64,000 nt of DNA from Oscillospiraceae bacterium (GCA_902774015.1 CACYHB010000008.1:51780-115779), one strand, 5' to 3'; shown: positions 1-8,274, counted from the stretch's first letter. Numbers and translations: made by a program. The notes: generated by a model not told the origin, from the sequence alone.

Positions 1-17
1 ATCTTTTTTGTTCTTTT

Positions 18-1322
18 TCAAAAACTGTTGGGCTTGACCAGCAGCTCGATGCCCAGAAAGCCACGGACTCTCCGGCCGTTCCCGAGATAGATCTTGTTGG
101 TGGCTTCCAGATTGTAGCGATCCTCGTTCTCGTGGAGGAATAGGCTGAAGCTCCGTTCGCTCAGCGGCTTATGAGAATTGTCTTCACACCAGAGCTTATA
201 TACCGCGTATAGATCCTTTGTGGTGACCTCGTAGTCTGCCTTGAAGCGGAAATAGCCCTCGGAGGCCATAAACTCGACGATGTTGTTGCCGTCGGATACA
301 GCCTCTGTCATGTTCTCTTTCGCCCTCTCACTGATCGTGAACTTGTAGTTGTTGTCGATCAGGCGCTTCAGCCCTTCCAGCATCCAAAGAAAAATCCCCT
401 CCTTCTCGGCAATCAGCTTTTCCGAGAGGAAGGGATCGTCTACGCGGTTCTTGGCCTTGCGCTTGGTGGTCAGGATGATCTGGCGGCGGAAGAATCCGTC
501 GCTGCGGTCATAGAGCGCTTTCAGCGAGCCGTTGCCAAAGCCGAGGAAGCGGCAGTGCAGCTCGCCCTGGTAACTCTGTTGGCTCTTTTTCTCCAGGTCC
601 ATGGGCAGTTCCGCCGTGATGATGGATTTCAGATAGTTGGTCTGAGGGAGCCCCTCGGTCTTCATGTCGTCGTCCACCATCAGCAGCGCATGCTCCAGAT
701 CGGCGCGGGCAAAGCGGTTGGTCTCCACCTTGTTCAGATTTCCGTTCACCATGTTGTCTCCGAGAATCGCCCGGAGCACCGACCCGATCCGGCTCTTGCC
801 CTCGCCGCCCTTGCCCACCAGCATCAGCATTTTCTGCGCCTTGGTCGTGGGGATCAGACAGTAGCCCATATATTCCTGCAGCGTGGGAATGTCCTCCGCG
901 TCCAAAAGCTCATGGAGAAAACTGAGCCAGCGCTCCGGCGCAGGTGCGTCGGGGGCATAGGTCACAGTCAGTCGGTTCCGGCAGTATTCTTTGGCCTCGG
1001 TAAACCTGCCATCCAGGAACAGCGTCCCGTTCGTCACATGGACACGATCAGTCTGCAGCGGCAGATCCTCCAGATAAGCCTCTGAGCGCAGCACCTCCAG
1101 GATGCTGTCCAGTTTCTTTGCCACTCCGCTGCTAACCGCTCCTTTGAGCTTATCGTAGATCAGCTTTTTCAGCTCACGCTCGTCGGTGATGCGCTTGTCC
1201 ACCGTAAAGAAGGTTCCCTTCACGCAGACCATCGGGTGTTCCTCCAAGAATACCTGACAGAACAGGATCTCGTTGACCTTCTTCCCGTCGAACCACTCCG
1301 GCAGTTGTGATATTTCCTGCAT
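18..1322 (-). CDS. P4-type phage/plasmid primase-helicase (C-terminal helicase part)
   Basis: This protein of about 434 residues looks like the helicase end of phage/plasmid primases of the P4 family, which open DNA at an element's origin. A Walker A motif GKGGEGKS lies near residue 170, followed by an acidic stretch MVDDDM that fits Walker B and by the typical LGFGNGSLKALYDRSDGFFRRQI region. There is no primase catalytic domain at the N-terminus; the separate CHC2 zinc-finger gene at 4228 may supply part of that role. ATG at 1322 is preferred over the GTG at 1331 because AGAGGTGA lies just upstream of it. It is the last gene of a minus-strand plasmid-type backbone. The family call is firm; the exact replication role is inferred. 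Confidence 0.85.
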   Translation of the reverse strand: MQEISQLPEWFDGKKVNEILFCQVFLEEHPMVCVKGTFFTVDKRITDERELKKLIYDKLKGAVSSGVAKKLDSILEVLRSEAYLEDLPLQTDRVHVTNGTLFLDGRFTEAKEYCRNRLTVTYAPDAPAPERWLSFLHELLDAEDIPTLQEYMGYCLIPTTKAQKMLMLVGKGGEGKSRIGSVLRAILGDNMVNGNLNKVETNRFARADLEHALLMVDDDMKTEGLPQTNYLKSIITAELPMDLEKKSQQSYQGELHCRFLGFGNGSLKALYDRSDGFFRRQIILTTKRKAKNRVDDPFLSEKLIAEKEGIFLWMLEGLKRLIDNNYKFTISERAKENMTEAVSDGNNIVEFMASEGYFRFKADYEVTTKDLYAVYKLWCEDNSHKPLSERSFSLFLHENEDRYNLEATNKIYLGNGRRVRGFLGIELLVKPNSF

Positions 1323-1351
1323 TGGTTTCACCTCTTTTCGTAATAAAATGA

Positions 1352-1373
1352 AGGCCGGTCAAAACTGACCGAC
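1352..1373 (-). terminator. Hairpin after the relaxase gene
   Basis: The short gap between the relaxase stop and the primase start holds an inverted repeat GGTCA/TGACC with an AAAC loop. Read on the minus strand it is followed by a T-rich stretch (TTCATTTTATT). It may weakly end or slow transcription from the relaxase gene. Confidence 0.4.
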
Positions 1374-1376
1374 CCG

Positions 1377-2723
1377 TTACCTCGCGTCACGCTCGTGGCG
1401 TTTGCGCGCCAGCTTGCGCTGACGTTCCAACTCTGCTTGTTCCGCTTCTCGTGCGGCATCTCGTTCTCGCTCAAAGGCGATTACGGAATTGATTTTATCT
1501 GGCCCTAAAGCACGCTTTACCCGAGACAAATCAGCGGCATCTTCCTGAAGCAAGGCCGTTTTCTCCTGCTCTTGCTCGAACTTGCTCTTGTAATGATCCC
1601 GATCCCGTTCCGCTTTGCTGAGACTCTTTTGCAGGCTCTCCAGCCTTTTCTTCAAGTCCAGGATCGTCCGGTATAGTCCCAGAAACTTTTCCTTGAGCTT
1701 CTGCACCAGCGGCATGATCTTGTGCTCCCGATAGCCCTTCGCGCTCTCCAGCGCTCCGGCCTCCGGAATCAGATCCTCGAAATAGCTGATGTTGTTTCGG
1801 GCAAATGTCTCGGCGTCCTGCACGACAGGCACAACAGAATCCAGTTTCTTTTCTGCCTTTTTGGCCTGCTGTTCGAGCTTCGTAAGTGCTTCCTGTTTCT
1901 GAATCTCTTCCTCTGCCAAGCGATCCAATGCGTCAATAGCCGCAAGCTTCTCATCCGTGATATCTGCAAGCCTCTGCTGCTCTTGTTTTACCTTGAACTC
2001 CGTGACCGAAAGATGTTGCGCCGTGCTGCCGCGCTCACCGCGCTCGAAGTCTTCGAACCCGGCGTCGCGCATGTGCTCGAAGAAACGATCCTGCAGGAGA
2101 CTGTAGGATTTGATGATGTGGGATTTCCCATCCTCGTCCGTGACCTTCTGCGAGGCCCACTTCTTGGAGTGGCTGACCTGATGGATGACCTCTTTGACCT
2201 TGCCGACCAGTGCCGGGTCTTTACATCGTTTGGAATAACGGATTTCTTTCTCCACCACCGGCAGGGCCACCACATGCAGATGATAGTGATAGACCGGATA
2301 GCCCAGCTTTTCCGTCAGCGCGCTGTTCAGTTCGTCGGCGTGCATGACGGCAGAGAGGATGTTTTCCGGGCAGTATTCCTTTTGAGCGAAGCGGAACACC
2401 TCCTCATAGAAGCGGCAGGCGTAGTCATAGCCGCCGTGTTCCTCAAAGTAGGCCGTGTTCACGTCGAAAATCATTTCATCGAAAAGCTTGGCATCCGGCT
2501 TCAGTCCGCGCAGGGAAACGGTTCCTTCTTCGATCATCTTATCCAGGGTCGCGTTGTAGGTCAGATCTCCGCAGCTTTGGAAGTGGACGTTCCGGGGCGT
2601 CTGCGAGAGATCCACGTTCATATTCTCGTAGTTCTGGTTCTTGCGCTCGATGTGGCGCTCAGATTTGCCGATGCTCGCCTTGGTGTATTGCTGGACACGG
2701 GCAACGGCATAGTTTTTACTCAT
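1377..2723 (-). CDS. mobV: MobV-family relaxase (Mob/Pre plasmid mobilization protein)
   Basis: The 448-residue protein is a Pre/Mob relaxase, the nuclease that nicks oriT and stays bound to the strand moved in conjugation. The N-terminal 200 residues carry the MobV signature: an early NYENMN stretch, an HADELNSA block near residue 118 and the metal-binding histidine cluster HYHLHVVALPVV near residue 136. From about residue 245 the protein is a long, charged coiled coil, as is normal for the family. AAGGAGGAATC precedes the ATG. A nic-like sequence with flanking inverted repeats lies directly upstream at 2766-2834, as expected for the cognate oriT. Antisense reading frames over this gene are shadows. 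Confidence 0.9.
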   Translation of the reverse strand: MSKNYAVARVQQYTKASIGKSERHIERKNQNYENMNVDLSQTPRNVHFQSCGDLTYNATLDKMIEEGTVSLRGLKPDAKLFDEMIFDVNTAYFEEHGGYDYACRFYEEVFRFAQKEYCPENILSAVMHADELNSALTEKLGYPVYHYHLHVVALPVVEKEIRYSKRCKDPALVGKVKEVIHQVSHSKKWASQKVTDEDGKSHIIKSYSLLQDRFFEHMRDAGFEDFERGERGSTAQHLSVTEFKVKQEQQRLADITDEKLAAIDALDRLAEEEIQKQEALTKLEQQAKKAEKKLDSVVPVVQDAETFARNNISYFEDLIPEAGALESAKGYREHKIMPLVQKLKEKFLGLYRTILDLKKRLESLQKSLSKAERDRDHYKSKFEQEQEKTALLQEDAADLSRVKRALGPDKINSVIAFERERDAAREAEQAELERQRKLARKRHERDAR

Positions 2724-2765
2724 GGGCGATTCCTCCTTCTTTTGTTTTTTGCGGGGGTTGGGCGC

Positions 2766-2834
2766 GGGTTACACAGCTTTTTCAAAGTGTGTAACCCACT
2801 ATGACACTTTCAGCCCGAAGAACTGCAAAGTGTC
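2766..2834 (-). other. Putative oriT of the MobV relaxase
   Basis: Read on the minus strand, toward mobV, the region has an inverted repeat with arms GACACTTT/AAAGTGTC (2803-2834). Then comes the sequence TAGTGGGTTA (2801-2792), which differs by one base from the pMV158 MobV nick sequence TAGTGTG/TTA. A second inverted repeat with 10-bp perfect arms, GGGTTACACA/TGTGTAACCC (2766-2797), follows. The hairpin-nick-hairpin order directly before the relaxase gene matches known MobV origins. No nicking has been shown for this site. Confidence 0.65.
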
Positions 2835-2972
2835 GTGGGCTCTGCCGAGAGCACAGGGGAAACAGCATTTTCCCCTGTACCCCTTCGCCGGATCGCCGCC
2901 TCATCCGCGCCGCCGATCCATGCTTTCAAATTGAAAGCACCGCCGAAACAGCGTGCTATCATTTTGAAAGCA

Positions 2973-3308
2973 TCAGAAGCTGTTGGCGAAATCCAGGATG
3001 TCGGCAGGGATCTCCGCCTCTGCCTCCACCGTGGATTCCGGGCTCTCGCCCTCCGGAAGCACAAAAAGCCGCTGGGTACGCATCTCCCGGCAGAGTACTT
3101 CTGCCAGGGCGCGTACATCCAGCGGCTTTTCGTTTGCCTCCTGCGCCATCAGCTTTCGCAGCCCTTCGATCAGGAAGGCGTTCATGGAGAGCGTCTGTGA
3201 TTCGCTCTTTTCATGCAGCCATTCCCAGATCTCCCGGTCTGTCTTCCGGTTGAGATCAAAGCGGAGAAGCAGCTTTTTTTCGTTCCTTCCCATGATCACA
3301 TCACGCAT
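2973..3308 (-). CDS. Small ParR-like partition protein (probable)
   Basis: This 111-residue protein directly follows and overlaps the actin-like ParM gene by a few bases, which is the usual place for the ParR adaptor that binds the plasmid centromere. The N-terminal half (KKLLLRFDLNRKTDREIWEWL) has the strand-helix-helix look of ribbon-helix-helix DNA-binding proteins. The C-terminal half is acidic (ESTVEAEAEIPADI), as in adaptors that contact filaments. The start is uncertain: GGAGG abuts the ATG at 3308, while a GTG at 3299 has a more normal spacing. The partner role rests on position and general look, not on a clear family match. Confidence 0.55.
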   Translation of the reverse strand: MRDVIMGRNEKKLLLRFDLNRKTDREIWEWLHEKSESQTLSMNAFLIEGLRKLMAQEANEKPLDVRALAEVLCREMRTQRLFVLPEGESPESTVEAEAEIPADILDFANSF

Positions 3309-4227
3309 CCCTCCGCTTCAGATTGTTCAGAGCCAAGAGCTCATAGCCCTTGGCCGTGGCGCAGATATCCTCAATAAACTGCACACGACAGTTTTCACCG
3401 TTCCAGAAGTGCTTGAGGATGCAGGCCCCGCCGCCCATGACAGTGAGGCGCATGACCTCCGGGTTGAACTCATATTCCCGGAGCTTGGCAAGGATCGTGT
3501 TCGAATACTCCTCGGCTGCCTTGCGCATGACCGAGGTGTACTTCTCCGCTAGATCGGCTTTGCCCTTGCGCAGGAAGTCCTCGCACACATCGTAGAGCAT
3601 GGCAAAGCCGCTGACCGCCAGCAGCTCGTTGGACATGCGGATGATGCACTGCTCCACGCCCAGCTTGTCCGTATAGCAGCGGCTGGAGATGGGCTTTCCG
3701 TCCTTGATGAGCATGGTGTTCATCGTCCCGTTGCCGATGTCCGCCAACACGTTCAGGCCCTTGAAGTCTCCCAGACGCTGCACCACCCCGGCGAAGCCCT
3801 GGGGGAAGACCTGCACGTCGTCGATGCGGACCAGATAGTCCTGCCCGTGATACTGAAACTCGATCATCTCATTCCGCATGAGATATTTCCGAAAGGCCTC
3901 CTTCTGTGCGCCGATCCACTGGATGGGAAGGCCCACCGCAAGGACCGCTTCGCACTCTGTGATGTGTCGGAACTCCAGTTCCCTGGCCAGCGCCGCTACA
4001 GTGAGAATGTAGTAATCCTCATCCTGGCTCTTATCGCTGACAAAGCCCTTGTGCTCCTCGCCGACCACATAGTACTTGCCCTCGTAAAAGAGCGCATCTG
4101 CCGTCATGGCCGGTTCGCTGTCGTAGGCTTTGACGCCCGAGCGAAAGACCACGTGCCGACACTTGATATTGCCGAAGCCGTGGTCGATGCCGATGATTTC
4201 TTTTCCGTTGTAGTTGTAATGTTCCAT
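3301..4227 (-). CDS. parM: ParM/StbA-like actin-fold plasmid segregation ATPase
   Basis: At 308 residues this is the normal length for ParM-like actins, which polymerise to push plasmid copies apart. The phosphate-1 motif IIGIDHGFGNIK lies at residues 11-22. The phosphate-2 motif DIGNGTMNTMLI lies around residue 170, and VMGGGACIL near residue 275 fits the adenosine-binding loop. The gene starts one base after the upstream primase stop and overlaps the probable ParR gene downstream, so the three are translated together. GGAGGAAAACTGA precedes the ATG. It probably serves to keep an episomal or excised form stable. Confidence 0.85.
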   Translation of the reverse strand: MEHYNYNGKEIIGIDHGFGNIKCRHVVFRSGVKAYDSEPAMTADALFYEGKYYVVGEEHKGFVSDKSQDEDYYILTVAALARELEFRHITECEAVLAVGLPIQWIGAQKEAFRKYLMRNEMIEFQYHGQDYLVRIDDVQVFPQGFAGVVQRLGDFKGLNVLADIGNGTMNTMLIKDGKPISSRCYTDKLGVEQCIIRMSNELLAVSGFAMLYDVCEDFLRKGKADLAEKYTSVMRKAAEEYSNTILAKLREYEFNPEVMRLTVMGGGACILKHFWNGENCRVQFIEDICATAKGYELLALNNLKRRDA

Positions 4228-4818
4228 TCAGTTTTCCTCCATTCGTTCTTGTTCTTTGATTCTGTTCAGCCGTTCCTCCAGCTGATCCATTTTGCCGTCT
4301 GCCAGGAGCAGCTCCACCGTGCGGATGCGTTGCTCCAACGTCCCGGCTGCCAGTACCGAAGCCATGTAGTCCATGGGCTCCAGCATCTGGCAGGCCTCCA
4401 CGTACCGATCGTCCAGTGCATCGTCAGGTGAGCGCGGCGCATACCTTCTCTGCCAGCGGATCAGCAGATTCAGGTATTCATCCAGCACCTGCTGGCACCG
4501 AAGCAAATCCGACCGGAAACGGTTCAGGCTGCCATCCGGCGGCGCGGTAGCCGGAACGTCCACGCCGAAGTCCACCGCCAGCTTGCTGGCCGCCTCGTAC
4601 GGCCGCAGGTCGAACAGCCGCCTGGTCAGCTCCACCACGTCACCGCCCGCCCCGCAGCCGAAGCAATAGAAGTAGTCCTCGTTCAGCTTCAGGCTGGGCT
4701 TGTGGTCGTCGTGGAATGGACAACACACCATCCCTGCGTGGTTGGCCTTCAGGCCATAGCGCTCCGCCGCCACGGGAACCGTCACAGCCGCCTTGACAGC
4801 TTCAAAAATGTTTGCCAT
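4228..4818 (-). CDS. CHC2 zinc-finger DNA primase domain protein
   Basis: The 196-residue protein carries a DnaG-type CHC2 zinc finger in its first 60 residues. The ligands are visible as CCPFHDD (cysteine and histidine) and YCFGCGAGGD, the classic order of a primase zinc-binding domain. There is no TOPRIM catalytic domain after it, so it is a stand-alone finger of the kind found on Clostridia conjugative elements. The rest is helical and hydrophilic with an acidic and lysine-rich end. ATG at 4818 is chosen because AAAGGGGGTG lies about 9 bases upstream; a longer frame from 4839 lacks such a site. It leads the operon with parM and the parR-like gene. Confidence 0.85.
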   Translation of the reverse strand: MANIFEAVKAAVTVPVAAERYGLKANHAGMVCCPFHDDHKPSLKLNEDYFYCFGCGAGGDVVELTRRLFDLRPYEAASKLAVDFGVDVPATAPPDGSLNRFRSDLLRCQQVLDEYLNLLIRWQRRYAPRSPDDALDDRYVEACQMLEPMDYMASVLAAGTLEQRIRTVELLLADGKMDQLEERLNRIKEQERMEEN

Positions 4819-4917
4819 AGGGTTCACCCCCTTTCTCAACTCCCGAAAAGTGAGAGCAGTTATTTAAGAACGGAATCTGGATTCAGACTCCGCGTTTTGA
4901 AGCGGAAACAGAAAAAG

Positions 4918-4939
4918 ACCCGAACGCTTCCGACCGGGT
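4918..4939 (-). terminator. Possible leader hairpin before the plasmid operon
   Basis: On the minus strand ACCCG and CGGGT can pair around a 12-base loop and are followed by CTTTTT. It lies about 100 bases upstream of the CHC2 primase start, so it could act as an attenuator in the leader or end transcription from the repeat region. The stem is short and the call is weak. Confidence 0.35.
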
Positions 4940-5086
4940 ACGGTAGTACGGATGTACGGAAGAATTCAGGTCTTATACTTTTCTATTCAGTTGTCTGTGT
5001 TTTCGCTTCTATAAGAGTATACGAAGACGAGCCAAAACTGCGCCAGAAAACGACACAATTGCAATTTCGGAGCAACTGGCGGAGAT

Positions 5087-5108
5087 GAAATTGCAAATCT
5101 GCAATTTC
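5087..5108. promoter_or_regulatory. Perfect dyad, operator or ParR site 1
   Basis: Nine-base perfect arms GAAATTGCA and TGCAATTTC flank the spacer AATC. A related half-site TTGCAATTTC occurs 28 bases upstream at 5060-5069. Confidence 0.6.
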
Positions 5109-5226
5109 AAATAATATGCAGCTGCCTGCTTTCCTGTGCTTCCGCTTCTGTAAGAGTATACGCAAGGCAGTGAGAAACGCGCAGGAAAACAACACATCTG
5201 CAATTTGCTTGTTGCCTAGAAAAAGA

Positions 5227-5244
5227 AAATTGCAGATTTGCAAT
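5227..5244. promoter_or_regulatory. Dyad, operator or ParR site 2
   Basis: Arms AAATTGCA and TGCAAT flank the spacer GATT, which is the reverse complement of the AATC spacer of the first site. The same element is therefore present in the opposite orientation. It ends about 50 bases before the predicted -10 element of the XRE gene. Confidence 0.55.
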
Positions 5245-5290
5245 CTTCGGGGCGGCACAAAACAGAGTCCGTTTTATTGGACAGCATTTA

Positions 5291-5299
5291 TGTTACAAT
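5291..5299 (+). promoter_or_regulatory. Extended -10 promoter of the XRE-sigma operon
   Basis: TGTTACAAT is an extended -10 element (TG, one base, TACAAT) about 85 bases before the XRE start. There is no good -35 sequence; a small inverted repeat GTCC/GGAC lies just upstream. Promoters of this kind often rely on the extended -10 or on an activator. Confidence 0.45.
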
Positions 5300-5384
5300 T
5301 CGGATACAAGCAGAAGATGAGGTGTTTTGTTTCGACAGCAAATGTGCACGAATTTCTGTAGAATCCATCGAGGAGGCGAGGAAC

Positions 5385-6218
5385 ATGAGTGAAAAAGAAT
5401 ATCTGCCGGGGTGCATTCGGGACAGGATCGTTGATTTGAAGCGAACTCACGGCGTGACAAACAAGACCATCGCGGAGAAGACCGGCCTTTCGGAATCCCT
5501 GCTCAGCCGGATCGAGAGCGGTAAGCAGCAGACAGTCAATGACGACGTGGTGCTGGCGCTCGCCAAATTCTTCGGCGTATCCACGGACTTCCTTCTCGGC
5601 CGCACGGATGTGCCGGATCGAAAAAACTACACGATCGAAGAGCTTGGTCTTTCTGCGCAGGCGGCCAGGAATCTTTATACCGGAAACGTGGACGTGACGG
5701 TGGTCAACCGATTGCTGGCCGAGCCGGAATTTGCCGCACTCACGGCTATGATCGCAGACTATTTCAATGACACCTATGCCGCCGCCATCGCCACTCAGAA
5801 TCAGATCCACCAGAGCACGGCGGAGCTTTTCACCCGCATTGCACGCGAAGACAAGCAGCGGCGGCAGAGGGCGACCTCACTGGCCAAGCAGGCGCGGGCC
5901 CAATGCATCCCGCTATACAAGACGGAGTTGGCTCAGCTCGGCGTGCAGTTTGAGCGAACTCTGAAAGCCATCAAGAAGGATCTCCCCAACAAGGCGGAGG
6001 AAGCTAAGGCCATGACGAAAGAGGCCTTCGATCATCTGCTGGAGGAACAGGATAAGAACGGGAATGCCGTGGACATTCTGTCTGTGACGCCGGAGGAGAT
6101 TTCCCGGAGCATCTGCGAGTATGTCAGTCTGATGGACGGTGTGTCAGAAGATATGAAGGAGAACCTTTACCGCGCCGTACTGCCGCTCTTTCACGCGGGA
6201 GGGATGAGCGATGGATGA
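5385..6218 (+). CDS. XRE-family transcriptional regulator of the mobile element
   Basis: This 277-residue protein has an N-terminal XRE helix-turn-helix (residues about 9-66, with NKTIAEKTGLSESLLSRIESGKQQ as the recognition region and FFGVSTDFLLGRTD as the domain end). About 200 helical residues of unknown function follow. The start at 5385 has AGGAGG eight bases upstream, whereas the open frame extends back to 5238 without any such site. It reads away from the plasmid backbone genes, with the repeat region between them, so it may control both directions. It overlaps the sigma-factor gene by 8 bases, so the two are co-translated. Confidence 0.8.
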   Translation: MSEKEYLPGCIRDRIVDLKRTHGVTNKTIAEKTGLSESLLSRIESGKQQTVNDDVVLALAKFFGVSTDFLLGRTDVPDRKNYTIEELGLSAQAARNLYTGNVDVTVVNRLLAEPEFAALTAMIADYFNDTYAAAIATQNQIHQSTAELFTRIAREDKQRRQRATSLAKQARAQCIPLYKTELAQLGVQFERTLKAIKKDLPNKAEEAKAMTKEAFDHLLEEQDKNGNAVDILSVTPEEISRSICEYVSLMDGVSEDMKENLYRAVLPLFHAGGMSDG

Positions 6219-6915
6219 ATGGACCAAAATGTCCGAGATGACCAATGAGGAGTTGGTCGTCTATGCCATGGGCGGCTGCGATCGCGCCATCCGACTGATG
6301 ATGGAGAAGAATGAGGGCTTGGTCGTCTCAAAGGCGAAGACCTACTGGGAGGGCATCTATGCGACCGGCATGGACAAGTCGCTGACACAGGACGATTTTA
6401 TCCAGCTCGCGCGGATCGAGCTCTGGAAAGCCATCGCCAAGTTCAAGCCGGAGCTGGGAAACATGTTCTCCACCTATGCCGGCGTGTGCATCGACAACAA
6501 GCTCAAAAGCGTGATGCGCTCCGTTGGCAGCCGATACAAGCAGGCAGGCGGCGAGCTGGTGAGCCTGGATCGCTATGCGGGAACGGAGGATCAACTCACC
6601 TACCGGGAAACCTACTTCGATCCTCTCCAGCATGGCCCGGAAGAGATCGCAATCCGTCACGATCACTCGCAGTGGATCTTCTATTCGCTGCTTGATCTGC
6701 CGCGGCGTGAACGGAAATACGCGGTCTACCGTTTCGGCTACCCGGACGGCAAAAAGAAAAGCCGCAGCCAGACGGCGCGGCATTTCTATCTCTCCCGTGT
6801 GCGCGCGAAAAACCTGGAGCGCACGACAAGGCGGCTGTTTTTGAAGAACTACCGGCGAAGGAGGCGGAAAAGCCGCCCATTTCCTCCAGCTGCCCATTCT
6901 TCGTTTTCGCATTGA
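6211..6915 (+). CDS. Sigma-70-like small sigma factor of a mobile element
   Basis: The 234-residue protein shows sigma region 2: DFIQLARIELWKAIAKFKPELGNMFSTYAGVCIDNKL at about residues 57-94 matches the core-binding helix and the -10-reading helix (FSTYA). A weaker, arginine-rich region-4-like helix pair near residues 160-215 could read a -35 sequence. The last 30 residues are highly basic and of odd composition (RRRRRKSRPFPPAAHSSFSH), so the true end of the family domain may lie before them. It is translationally coupled to the XRE gene. Such sigma factors on elements switch on transfer genes; that use here is inferred. Confidence 0.75.
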   Translation: MDEWTKMSEMTNEELVVYAMGGCDRAIRLMMEKNEGLVVSKAKTYWEGIYATGMDKSLTQDDFIQLARIELWKAIAKFKPELGNMFSTYAGVCIDNKLKSVMRSVGSRYKQAGGELVSLDRYAGTEDQLTYRETYFDPLQHGPEEIAIRHDHSQWIFYSLLDLPRRERKYAVYRFGYPDGKKKSRSQTARHFYLSRVRAKNLERTTRRLFLKNYRRRRRKSRPFPPAAHSSFSH

Positions 6916-7030
6916 TGAAGTCCTGAAAATTGTTGTTGATCTCGCGCGGAACGGCAGGCTTTCTCTTTCTTACAAATGAAGACGTGATTCTTTTCTCCCG
7001 GCACCCGTAGGATTCTTCATCAGCGTCTCG

Positions 7031-7258
7031 TCAGAGGTACTTCAAAACATCTTTCGCTTTCAGTACCCGCCCCATGGACACGATCTTATTATCGACCATC
7101 AGCGCCGGGGTGCTCATGATGCCGTATTCCATGATCTTGGCCATATCGGTGATATACTCGATCTCGGCCGCGATCCCTTTTTCGGCAACAGCCTCTTTTA
7201 CTGCTTCAAGCAAATTCTCACATTTGCAGCATCCGCCGCCTAAAACCTTGATGTTCAT
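7031..7258 (-). CDS. Mini-thioredoxin (redox-active disulfide protein)
   Basis: With 75 residues this fits the small thioredoxin_3 family: MNIKVLGGGCCKCENL puts the redox pair at residues 10-13 (CCKC), followed by the helix and the cis-proline strand STPALMVDNKIV. AGGGAGGAAAC lies before the ATG. It follows the permease gene by 17 bases in an ArsR-led operon, a common trio in anaerobes. It probably passes electrons or binds metal for the permease system; the substrate is not known. Confidence 0.85.
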   Translation of the reverse strand: MNIKVLGGGCCKCENLLEAVKEAVAEKGIAAEIEYITDMAKIMEYGIMSTPALMVDNKIVSMGRVLKAKDVLKYL

Positions 7259-7275
7259 ATAAGTTTCCTCCCTGT

Positions 7276-8274
7276 TTAGATGAAGATATATTGGAAGGCG
7301 TTAAAGCCGTATCCAACGAGAATGATGCCCACTATGCAGATGGCGATGAAGGTGCTCAGCAGCCGGGGCTTGATAGCCTTACGGAGCATAATCAATGAGG
7401 GCAGGCTCAGTGTTGTGACCGCCATCATGAAGCTGAGGATCGTACCCAGCAGCGCCCCCTTAGTCAGCAGCGCCTCTGCCACCGGGATCGTGCCGAAGAT
7501 ATCCGCGTACATGGGTACGCCGACCAACGTAGCAAGCACTACGCCGAAGGGATTGCGGCTTCCCAGCACCGCCTCCACCCAGCTTTCGGGGATCCAGTTG
7601 TGGATCACCGCGCCGACGCCTACGCCGATCAGAATGTACGGAAAGACTTTCTTGAAAGTGGAAACTACTTGATCCTTTGCATAGATCACCCGATCCTTCA
7701 CAGTCAGATCCGGCGCTTCTATGTTGACGCTGGAATTTGCATTACGGATGAAGTCTTCGACATAGCCTTCCATATGCAGCTTCTCGATCAGCGTCCCACC
7801 GAGGACGGCGATCACCAGCCCCAGCACCACATAGGCAATCGCAATCTTGATGCCGAAAATGCTCATCAACAGGACCAGACTTCCGAGATCCACCATGGGC
7901 GACGAAATCAGAAACGAGAAGGTCACGCCCAGGGGAAGCCCCGCGCTCGTAAAGCCCATGAAGATCGGGATAGAAGAACAGGAACAGAAGGGTGTTACCG
8001 TGCCGAGGAGCGCCCCGATGATGTTGGCTCCGATCCCGTGGAAGCGCCCCAGAATACGCTTGCTGCGCTCCGGCGGAAAGAAGCTCTGAATGTAGGAGAT
8101 GATGAAGATCAGCAGACAGAGCAGGATCGTGATCTTGATAACGTCATAGAGGAAGAATTGAACGCTGCCGCCCCAGCGGGTGGCGGTATCCAGGCCGAGT
8201 GCGCTCAATCCTTTGTCAATCAAAACGTTGAGCCACTTCATACCGAGGATCTGATCTTGAATCAACTTGCCCAT
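7276..8274 (-). CDS. ArsP/DUF318-family membrane permease
   Basis: This permease of 332 residues has about eight to nine membrane segments and the family mark TPFCSCSSIPIFMGFTSAG, followed by PLGVTFSFLISSPMVD. DUF318 permeases include ArsP, an exporter of trivalent organoarsenicals. Many members sit, as here, with an ArsR regulator and a mini-thioredoxin, and their substrate is not settled. The ATG at 8274 is preferred over 8331 because GGGAGATC precedes it at normal distance and the protein then begins MGKLIQDQ. A hydrophilic loop near residues 165-190 splits two permease halves. It is the middle gene of three. Confidence 0.85.
   Translation of the reverse strand: MGKLIQDQILGMKWLNVLIDKGLSALGLDTATRWGGSVQFFLYDVIKITILLCLLIFIISYIQSFFPPERSKRILGRFHGIGANIIGALLGTVTPFCSCSSIPIFMGFTSAGLPLGVTFSFLISSPMVDLGSLVLLMSIFGIKIAIAYVVLGLVIAVLGGTLIEKLHMEGYVEDFIRNANSSVNIEAPDLTVKDRVIYAKDQVVSTFKKVFPYILIGVGVGAVIHNWIPESWVEAVLGSRNPFGVVLATLVGVPMYADIFGTIPVAEALLTKGALLGTILSFMMAVTTLSLPSLIMLRKAIKPRLLSTFIAICIVGIILVGYGFNAFQYIFI

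Larger units (their letters stand above)
4996..5248. repeat. Two imperfect long direct repeats carrying dyads (centromere or operator region)
   Basis: Two similar units of about 110 bp start near 4996 and 5136, a period of about 140 bp. Each begins with a GCTTCTRTAAGAGTATACG block, continues with a CAGGAAAA- or CAGAAAA-type stretch and ends with a dyad of TTGCAAT type. The gap between the CHC2 primase and the XRE gene is 545 bases with no other gene. Multi-copy repeats like these are expected for a ParR-bound centromere, for origin iterons or for XRE operators. The sequence alone does not decide between them. Confidence 0.7.

Noticed and set aside
1722-2804. Plus-strand open frame over the relaxase gene (360 codons)
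   Set aside because: It is a mirror of the MobV coiled coil on the other strand and would also cover the oriT.
5087-5244. CRISPR-like array in the repeat region before the XRE gene
   Set aside because: There are only two long, imperfect units with dyads, with no regular short repeats and spacers and no cas genes.
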